Shown piece by piece: positions 58,517-64,000 of a stretch of 64,000 nt of DNA. This DNA comes from Mycobacterium paraterrae (lineage in GTDB: Bacteria; Actinomycetota; Actinomycetes; Mycobacteriales; Mycobacteriaceae), in the NCBI RefSeq assembly GCF_022430545.2, contig NZ_CP092488.2, positions 4,464,001 to 4,528,000 on the forward strand, read 5' to 3'. The translations under genes and the position numbers were made by a program. Each line of letters starts with the position of its first letter. Position 1 is the first letter of the stretch. The notes beneath the pieces are model-generated. The model saw only the letters and a list, made by a program, of their open reading frames with translations. It did not search any database and was not told the DNA's origin.

Positions 58517-59746
58517 TCAGGGCACGTCGGATGGCGGCCAGTGCGAGCCCGGGGATACGTCGCCCGGGTCGCCATGTTCACCGCGGGCCAACGGCACCCA
58601 TTGCTCGCTGGGCGCCGGCTGTTGCGACGACGGAAAGTCGCGCAACTTGCCAGAGGGGTGAGCGTCCCACTTCGCGAAGGTCAGCGGTGTCTGCAGCCAG
58701 GCATGCAGCAGGTTGTAGGTCGCCTCGAGCGACTCGATGTGGGTGCGTTCCCAACCGTGGCTACCGTCCAGGCCGAAGCCGACCAGCGCCGCGCGGGTAC
58801 CCGCGCCCGCCTCGATGGCCGCGGCCGCGTCCGATCGGTAGTACCGGAACACGTCTCGCGCGTACGGAATCTTCTGCTCCTCGGCCAGGCGGCACAGCTT
58901 TCGGGTGAGGTGATAGTCGAATGGGCCGTGCAGGTCGGCCATCGGGATCGTCACGCCATCCTCGATGGAGTGTTGACCCGGAGCGCATACGGCGTTGTCG
59001 ACCGAGACCAGTTCGGCGACGTCGGCCGGCAGCCCGTCGCTGGCGCCGTGCCCGACTTCCTCGGTGATCGTCACCATGATCGTGGTCCGATGCGGCAGCA
59101 CGACCTTCTTTTCGGCGAAGCTGCGGGCCAGTGTCAGCGCAACCGCGACTCCCGCTTTGCCGTCGAGGTGACGCGAAACGATGAAGCCATCGGCGGCAAG
59201 TTCCGGGCTGGTGATCAACGCGACGAAGTCACCGACCGCGATCCCGAGTCGAACCAAGTCCTCGCGTGACGAAACCTTCCGGTCGATGCGAACCTCCACG
59301 TGCTCCCAGCCAGTGGGTTGGGTGTCGATCTCGTCGCCGAAGGCATGGCCGCTGGCCTTGAGCGGAAGCACCGTGCCGGTGATGAATTCGTCCGGATCGT
59401 CGCTGAAGATGCGCACGCGGGCGCCCGTGGCGAATCGTGCCGAGAAGGTTCCGACCGGAATCAACTCGAGCCGACCGTTGTCCTTGAGACCGCGGACCAT
59501 GCAACCGATCGTGTCGGCGTGCACGACCACAGCGCGGTCGGTGGTCTGCGATTTACCTGGAAGTTCGGCGATCAACGCGCCGCGGCGAGTCAGCGAAAAC
59601 GGCACGCCGAAGTCGTTGAATATGTCGCCTATGACCTGCATCACGACGTCGGTGCGCCCCGAGGGGCTCGGCGTTTGCAGAAGAGCCAGCAGCGTGTCAA
59701 TCATCCACGCGCGGTCGGATTCGGGCATGACCGCCTTCTTGCCCAC
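58517..59746 (-). CDS. M42-family metallopeptidase (osmoprotectant NAGGN-type)
   Basis: A 409-residue peptidase of the M42 glutamyl-aminopeptidase family. Metal ligands are His-76 (VVHADTIG), Asp-195 (SRHLDGKAG) and Glu-229/Glu-230 (TITEEVGHG), with later ligands in SVDNAV and HGWERTHIESL. The pattern is that of the peptidase found with the N-acetylglutaminylglutamine osmolyte genes. Those partner genes are not in this window. GTG 59746 has AAGGGAG five bases before it; ATG 59728 is later. The C-terminus has an extra Pro/Ser-rich tail. Confidence 0.87.
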   Translation of the reverse strand: MGKKAVMPESDRAWMIDTLLALLQTPSPSGRTDVVMQVIGDIFNDFGVPFSLTRRGALIAELPGKSQTTDRAVVVHADTIGCMVRGLKDNGRLELIPVGTFSARFATGARVRIFSDDPDEFITGTVLPLKASGHAFGDEIDTQPTGWEHVEVRIDRKVSSREDLVRLGIAVGDFVALITSPELAADGFIVSRHLDGKAGVAVALTLARSFAEKKVVLPHRTTIMVTITEEVGHGASDGLPADVAELVSVDNAVCAPGQHSIEDGVTIPMADLHGPFDYHLTRKLCRLAEEQKIPYARDVFRYYRSDAAAAIEAGAGTRAALVGFGLDGSHGWERTHIESLEATYNLLHAWLQTPLTFAKWDAHPSGKLRDFPSSQQPAPSEQWVPLARGEHGDPGDVSPGSHWPPSDVP

Positions 59747-59921
59747 GTCGTCTCCCTTGTGCGCTCGTTACGGAATGAGATCCAACCAGCACCTTTGCTG
59801 GGCAGTCCGAGCCGCATGGCGGCTCAGACGCAATACCTCGAACGTAGTGGTTCGCCTTCAAGTCTTTGCTGTGGCCCACTGCCAGGTTTCAGGTGCAGTG
59901 CGCCGGGTGATACCTGCCGGC

Positions 59922-60338
59922 ATGGATAAAAGCAGCTTTATCGACTCGCTCAACGAGGACCTCGGCACCGAGTATCAATCCATCGTCCAGTACATCCAGC
60001 ATGCTGCGACGATCAAGGGGCCTGAGTACCACTCGATCGCCGCAGAGATCGACACGCATCTGTCGCAGGAACTGGAGCACGCAAAGATCCTCGCGCAGCA
60101 AATCGACTTCCTCGGTGGCAAGCCGACCGTCAAAGTGCCGGACGTGCCTGACGTGTCCGACGGTGTCGCGGCACTCAGGGCAGACGTCGACCTGGAGCGC
60201 CGGCAGCTGGACCGCTACCGCAAGCGCGTCGCCGAAGCCAACGACCTGGGCCTCCCGGATGTGGCCGAGGCACTTCGGCCGTTGCTACAACAAACCCAGG
60301 ATCATGTCCGGGAGCTCGAAGATGCCCTGCAGGGCTGA
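59922..60338 (+). CDS. Ferritin-like/bacterioferritin-domain protein
   Basis: A 138-residue four-helix protein. Helix 1 has Glu-17 in NEDLGTEYQSIVQYIQHA; helix 2 has the ExxH pair Glu-50/His-53 in SQELEHAKILAQQIDFLGG. The second half repeats a helical hairpin. Ferritin-like proteins with these ligands hold a di-iron site. It is short for a full bacterioferritin (about 160) but matches Dps-like/ferritin-like mycobacterial proteins. ATG 59922 starts it. The upstream 175 bases show nothing. Confidence 0.75.
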   Translation: MDKSSFIDSLNEDLGTEYQSIVQYIQHAATIKGPEYHSIAAEIDTHLSQELEHAKILAQQIDFLGGKPTVKVPDVPDVSDGVAALRADVDLERRQLDRYRKRVAEANDLGLPDVAEALRPLLQQTQDHVRELEDALQG

Positions 60339-60376
60339 CGGCGACCGGGCCGGGCCCCGCTGGCAGGATTGACGGC

Positions 60377-60826
60377 ATGGCTGTCACCGAATCGCGTCGG
60401 GTCGTCATCGAGGCGACGCCCGAGGAAATCATGGACGTGCTGTTCGATCTCGAATCGCTGACGGAATGGTCATCGGCGCACCAGATGGTCGAAGTGCTCG
60501 AGCGCGACGAAGACGGCCGCCCGACGAAGTCGCGTCAGGTCGTCAAGATCGTCGGCATCACCGACGAGCAGGTGTTGGACTATGCCGTCCACGACGACGG
60601 GGTGAGTTGGACCTTGGTCAGCTCGAAGCAGCAGCGGGCTCAAGAAGGTCGCTACCGTCTGACGCCCGACGGAGGGTCGACCGCGGTCAGCTTCGAGTTG
60701 ACGGTCGACCCGACGGTGCCCCTGCCGGGGTTCCTCATCAAAAAGGGAGCCAAGGGACTGATGGAGACAGCCACTGACGGTTTGCGCAAACGTGTTCTCG
60801 CAGTGAAAAAAGAGCGCCGCGGCTGA
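60377..60826 (+). CDS. SRPBCC (START-like) family protein
   Basis: A 149-residue protein: the ESRRVVIEATPEEIMDVLFDLESLTEWSSAHQMVEVLE start is the usual SRPBCC helix-grip pattern, followed by DYAVHDDGVSWTLVSSKQQRAQEGRYRLTPDGGSTAVSFELTVDP and a LIKKGAKGLMETATDGLRKRV C-terminal helix. Relatives Rv0854/Rv0857 are of unknown function; the fold binds lipids or polyketides. It starts 38 bases after the ferritin-like gene and may be co-transcribed. Confidence 0.88.
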   Translation: MAVTESRRVVIEATPEEIMDVLFDLESLTEWSSAHQMVEVLERDEDGRPTKSRQVVKIVGITDEQVLDYAVHDDGVSWTLVSSKQQRAQEGRYRLTPDGGSTAVSFELTVDPTVPLPGFLIKKGAKGLMETATDGLRKRVLAVKKERRG

Positions 60827-61042
60827 ATATTCTCGGCTGACTTTTGCAGACCCGCGCGGCAGCATCCGCCGCCGCGATGACGCCGAATTGCTCGACCGCA
60901 CCGGATCGTCGAGTTCTTTGTGTGCCCAATGATTTTGGAGCATGGTTCGTGTCGTGCCGCAAGACCCGGTGTGGGCTATTCATTTCGTCGCCGCGGAAAA
61001 CTAACCGGGTCGCTTAATCTTCGATCACGTCTAGATCAGGTC

Positions 61043-61080
61043 TTGACTGATTCCAGATAAGAGCGAATATTGAGTTCGTG
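61043..61080 (+). promoter_or_regulatory. furA promoter, leaderless
   Basis: TTGACT (61043-61048) and AATATT (61066-61071), 17 bases apart, place the transcript start near 61078, the GTG of furA. This agrees with the leaderless furA transcript known from other mycobacteria. AT-rich sequence around the -10 is the expected FurA binding region. Confidence 0.7.
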
Positions 61081-61530
61081 TCGTCATCGGAGACGGATTT
61101 CCCGGCACAGCTGCGCATGGCCGAACTGCGCGTGACCCGGCCGCGGGTCGCTGTGCTCGAGGCGGTTCACCAGCATCCCCATGCTGACACCGAGACGATT
61201 CTGTCCGCCGTCCGCCGCCACCTTCCCGATGTCTCGCGACAAGCGGTCTACGACGTCCTCAATGCGCTGACCGCGGTCGGCCTCGTCCGCCGGATCCAGC
61301 CGTTGGGCATGGTCGCCCGTTACGAGTCGCGGGTCGGCGACAACCATCACCACGTCGTGTGCCGGTCCTGCGGCGTGATCGCCGACATCGACTGTGCGGT
61401 CGGTGATGCGCCGTGTCTGACCCCATCCAACGACGATGTGCTCGATGGCTTCGTGCTCGACGAGGCCGAGGTCATCTATTGGGGTCTGTGCCCCAACTGC
61501 TCCACTGCAACGTCCGGATCACAAAAGTGA
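61078..61530 (+). CDS. furA: Ferric uptake regulator FurA
   Basis: A 150-residue Fur-family repressor of katG. The winged-helix part is ELRVTRPRVAVLEAVHQHPHADTETILSAVRRHLPDVSRQAVYDVLNALTAVGLVRR; the metal part has GDNHHHVVCRSCG and LCPNC, two Cys pairs (structural zinc). In mycobacteria it represses the furA-katG operon and responds to iron and peroxide. The GTG start coincides with the predicted transcript start. katG follows after 39 bases. Confidence 0.97.
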   Translation: MSSSETDFPAQLRMAELRVTRPRVAVLEAVHQHPHADTETILSAVRRHLPDVSRQAVYDVLNALTAVGLVRRIQPLGMVARYESRVGDNHHHVVCRSCGVIADIDCAVGDAPCLTPSNDDVLDGFVLDEAEVIYWGLCPNCSTATSGSQK

Positions 61531-61569
61531 TCACAGCCCAACTAATCACCAACCCCTGAAAGGAACGCA

Positions 61570-63810
<2,241 letters not shown>

Positions 63811-63831
63811 CTGCCTGGTCTGCGTGAGACG

Positions 63832-63865
63832 CTGCGCCCCGCGAGCTCCGGTTCGCGGGGCGCAG
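63832..63865 (+). terminator. katG terminator hairpin
   Basis: CTGCGCCCCGCGA (63832-63844) and TCGCGGGGCGCAG (63853-63865) form a perfect 13-bp stem around an 8-base loop, 21 bases after the katG stop. A short T-containing stretch follows. Confidence 0.88.
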
Positions 63866-63975
63866 TGCATTTGTTCGTCCGGCAAGCTTCCGGTGACGTT
63901 CACTGCAGAAGGTACGGGTGCCGCCGCGGCCAGGCTAGACTCGTCGCCGCCAATGTCCCGCGAGTGAGGCTCACC

Positions 63976-64000
63976 ATGAAGATTGTGCTGGCCGCGTACG
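63976..64000 (+). CDS. Start of a gene cut by the window edge, possibly a GT1-type glycosyltransferase
   Basis: ATG 63976 opens MKIVLAAY, cut at the window edge. This beginning is frequent in mycobacterial UDP-glycosyltransferase-like (GT1) proteins, where it is followed by G-x-RGDVEP, but eight residues do not prove it. A GTGAGG purine run at 63964-63969 serves as ribosome-binding site. Confidence 0.35.

Overview
The window is high-GC actinobacterial DNA and almost certainly from a Mycobacterium. The support is a FurA-KatG pair, a DosR regulator whose protein is nearly identical to the M. tuberculosis one, PncA followed by an NTF2-like gene and a sugar ABC transporter in the M. tuberculosis Rv2043c-Rv2038c order, an MPT63-family protein, an Rv1987-like cellulose-binding-domain protein and several mycobacterial lipoproteins. 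The MPT63 and Rv1987 homologues lean towards a slow-growing nontuberculous species, but that is an inference.

Layout. 1-2373: the 3' part of an APH-like phosphotransferase gene, then gluconokinase. 2398-8610: a TetR-centred locus. TetR, a DUF6328 membrane protein and a DoxX protein with a tail of seven 11-residue repeats read left; a SAM methyltransferase reads right; a GT4 glycosyltransferase, methyltransferase and terpene-cyclase-fold operon reads left. A 17-bp palindromic operator that differs at one base lies both at the tetR start and on the glycosyltransferase promoter, so the locus looks like one regulon. 8702-14312: pncA, NTF2-like gene and sugar ABC importer, closed by a strong terminator. 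14368-17420: three exported proteins carrying four PknH-sensor-like domains. 17640-23285: a tightly coupled operon of sedolisin protease, zinc-ribbon membrane protein, DUF5642 lipoprotein and thioesterase, then a glyoxalase-fold gene.

23529-31625 is a dormancy (Dos) region: two universal stress proteins and a broken third, two GAF histidine kinases, an Acg-type nitroreductase, a PPOX protein and DosR, with several DosR-like boxes between genes. The outlying kinase has Phe where DosS has its haem-ligand His; the dosR-linked kinase keeps the His. cydABDC (31964-37901) follows directly, preceded by a DosR-like box and a separate CTACTAC/GTAGTAG dyad.

37993-41733 holds a TetR/hydrolase pair and then decayed DNA: fragments of an FAD enzyme and a GGDEF protein around a MazEF toxin-antitoxin pair. 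At 41734-43874 a CDP-diacylglycerol-pyrophosphatase-like gene is split by a 1292-bp IS3-family element whose ends, 3-bp target duplication and restored reading frame can all be read.

44053-58502 contains redox enzymes (F420/PPOX, GMC), exported proteins (LGFP lipoprotein, CBM2, MPT63-like, FKBP lipoprotein, lytic transglycosylase, DUF732), small regulators, HrpA helicase, an MFS carrier and a 4Fe-4S protein behind an operator-like dyad. 58517-64000 contains an M42 peptidase, a ferritin-like protein, an SRPBCC protein, leaderless furA-katG with a terminator, and the first codons of another gene.
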